Below are positions 22,491 to 23,753 of a DNA stretch of 23,753 bases, one piece after another (position 1 is the first letter of the stretch; each line of letters starts with the position of its first letter). The position numbers were made by a program, and so were the translations under genes. Source of the stretch: Halomonas sp. (lineage in GTDB: Bacteria; Pseudomonadota; Gammaproteobacteria; Pseudomonadales; Halomonadaceae); the NCBI GenBank assembly GCA_007116835.1, contig SKHS01000050.1:1-23753 (forward strand), in the 5' to 3' direction. The notes beneath the pieces were generated by a model. The model was not told where the DNA came from. It did no database searches and saw only the letters and a list, made by a program, of their open reading frames with translations.

Positions 22491-22520
22491 TTGCCGGGAG
22501 GGGTACAAGAAACGTATAAT
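22491..22520 (+). promoter_or_regulatory. Candidate uvrA promoter
   Basis: TTGCCG (22491-22496), an 18-bp spacer and a perfect TATAAT (22515-22520) stand 30 bp before the uvrA ATG. This is a good sigma-70 match (4/6 and 6/6). No convincing LexA operator overlaps it, unlike the SOS-controlled E. coli uvrA promoter. Confidence 0.6.
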
Positions 22521-22550
22521 TACGCTTTTGCCACGCGATTCGAGGTGTTG

Positions 22551-23753
22551 ATGGACAGCATTCTGGTCAGGGGTGCCCGCACCCACAACCTCAAGCAGAT
22601 CGATGTGGAGCTGCCCCGCGACAAACTTATCGTGATTACTGGCCTGTCTGGCTCCGGTAAATCGTCGCTGGCGTTCGATACGCTCTACGCAGAAGGGCAA
22701 CGCCGCTATGTGGAGTCGCTTTCCACTTATGCGCGCCAGTTCCTATCAATGATGGAGAAGCCCGATGTGGATCACATCGAGGGGCTTTCGCCTGCGATCT
22801 CTATTGAGCAGAAATCCACGTCCCACAACCCCCGCTCTACCGTTGGCACCATTACCGAGATTTACGACTATCTACGCCTACTGTTCGCCCGAGCAGGCAC
22901 GCCACGTTGCCCAGAGCACGGCGAGGAACTGGAAGCGCAAACGATTTCCCAGATGGTCGACCAAGTCATGAACTTGGCCGAGGGCACCAAGTTAATGCTG
23001 CTAGCCCCAGTGGTTAAGGGCCGCAAAGGGGAGCACCTTCAGCTATTGTCTGAGCTACGTGCCCAAGGCTTCGTTAGGGTTCAGATTGATGGCCAGGTGT
23101 TAGAACTTGACGATATTGCGCCGCTGGATAAACGAAAAAAGCACGACATCAGTGTCGTGGTTGACCGCTTTAAGGTGCGTGACGATATCGCCCAGCGCTT
23201 GGCAGAGTCGTTTGAAACCGCCATTAACCTCGCCGACGGCACGGCAATGGTTCACTTTATGGACGGCGAGCAGGATGACCTTGTTTTTTCAGCGCGCTTC
23301 GCATGCCCGGTGTGCGGCTACTCGCTCTCTGAGCTTGAACCACGCATGTTTTCGTTCAATAACCCCGCCGGTGCCTGCCCCACCTGTGACGGCTTGGGCG
23401 TTCAGCAATATTTTGATCCAGAAAAGCTGATTAGCCACCCTGAGCTATCGTTAGCCGAGGGCGTGATTAAAGGCTGGGATCGGCGCAATATTTATTACTT
23501 TACCCAACTGCAGGCGCTTGCCAAGCATTACCAGTTTGCGCTTGAAACGCCGTGGAATGAGCTTGCCAGCCATGAGCGTGAGATTATTTTAAACGGCAGT
23601 GGCAACGAACAGATCCCTTTTGTATATGTAGGTGACCGTGGCCGTAAGGTAACCCGCGAGCACGCCTTCGAGGGCGTGCTGCCCAACATGCAGCGCCGCT
23701 ATCGTGAAACCGAATCCAACATGGTGCGTGACGATATCGCCCAGCGCTTGGCA
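22551..23753 (+). CDS. uvrA: UvrABC system protein A, N-terminal part
   Basis: 401 codons, open to the right edge; full UvrA is about 940 residues. UvrA is the dimeric damage-sensing ABC ATPase of nucleotide excision repair. It begins MDSILVRGARTHNLKQID. Walker A GLSGSGKS is at 31-38, then YAEGQRRYVESLSTYARQFL, the SPAISIEQKSTSHNPRSTVG signature and the first zinc module C252-x2-C255-x20-C276-x2-C279. GAGG lies a few bases before the ATG. Identity with E. coli UvrA is very high by eye. The last residues of the window (VRDDIAQRLA) repeat an earlier segment of the same protein exactly at the DNA level and do not match the usual continuation (VREELAKFI in E. coli), so the final 31 bp may be unreliable. 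Confidence 0.97.
   Translation, partial: MDSILVRGARTHNLKQIDVELPRDKLIVITGLSGSGKSSLAFDTLYAEGQRRYVESLSTYARQFLSMMEKPDVDHIEGLSPAISIEQKSTSHNPRSTVGTITEIYDYLRLLFARAGTPRCPEHGEELEAQTISQMVDQVMNLAEGTKLMLLAPVVKGRKGEHLQLLSELRAQGFVRVQIDGQVLELDDIAPLDKRKKHDISVVVDRFKVRDDIAQRLAESFETAINLADGTAMVHFMDGEQDDLVFSARFACPVCGYSLSELEPRMFSFNNPAGACPTCDGLGVQQYFDPEKLISHPELSLAEGVIKGWDRRNIYYFTQLQALAKHYQFALETPWNELASHEREIILNGSGNEQIPFVYVGDRGRKVTREHAFEGVLPNMQRRYRETESNMVRDDIAQRLA
23174..23753 (+). repeat. uvrA: Exact 31-bp direct repeat within uvrA, second copy at the window end
   Basis: The 31 bases at 23174-23204 are identical to 23723-23753, in the same reading frame (both encode VRDDIAQRLA). The second copy ends exactly at the last base of the window. 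The flanking left bases differ. Either two similar protein segments happen to share codons or the sequence end is a repeat-induced assembly boundary. Confidence 0.85.

Noticed and set aside
22461..22700. Minus-strand frame of 79 codons over the uvrA start
   Set aside because: It overlaps well-conserved UvrA coding sequence and shows no recognisable family feature.

Overview
The window looks like chromosomal DNA of a gammaproteobacterium, most likely Halomonas or a close relative. RapA, FabA/FabB, SSB, a YajR-like transporter and UvrA are all of gammaproteobacterial type, and the ssb / MFS / uvrA block recalls the Pseudomonas arrangement. I see no insertion sequence, integrase, phage gene, CRISPR array, tRNA or rRNA. 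Base composition is moderately GC-rich throughout, with AT-rich dips only in intergenic regions. All family assignments come from reading translations and recalled family features; no database search was run.

Layout. Positions 1-532 (minus strand) hold the secreted N-terminus of a branched-chain amino-acid-type binding protein and a small two-helix membrane protein. Position 599-4461 (plus) holds a membrane-anchored TlpA-like thioredoxin whose N-terminal half resembles Lgt, then rapA. A convergent YfcH-like epimerase follows (4472-5374, minus).

Positions 5536-14527 (plus) form the most interesting part. In order they are a renalase-like flavoprotein, a MerR/LitR-type regulator, CPD photolyase, an NTF2/SnoaL-like protein, an SDR, a COG2907 flavoprotein, a DUF1365 protein, a CFA-synthase-like methyltransferase and a DUF2878 membrane protein. 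The SDR, COG2907, DUF1365 and methyltransferase genes overlap by 4 nt (ATGA), and the DUF2878 gene follows with no gap. I read this as a light / photo-oxidative-stress module: DNA photorepair plus modification of phospholipid acyl chains. The regulator has a LitR/CarH-like layout but lacks the residues that bind B12 in CarH. The methyltransferase lacks two residues of the Cfa bicarbonate site, so its product may not be a cyclopropane.

Positions 14549-16411 (minus) encode a PAS-GGDEF-EAL protein. fabA-fabB (plus) follows, closed by a strong terminator at 18443-18472. From 22380 back to 18548 (minus) run a YajR-like MFS transporter with a C-terminal YAM-like domain, ssb, a degenerate RmlD-like SDR and a PlsC-type acyltransferase; the last two start at TTG and overlap by 4 nt. 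uvrA diverges from the MFS gene and is cut by the right edge, at a 31-bp repeat that may mark an assembly problem.

Two themes recur: membrane fatty-acid supply and modification (FabA/B, PlsC, CFA-like, COG2907, DUF1365) and DNA damage/light response (photolyase, UvrA, SSB, LitR-like regulator).
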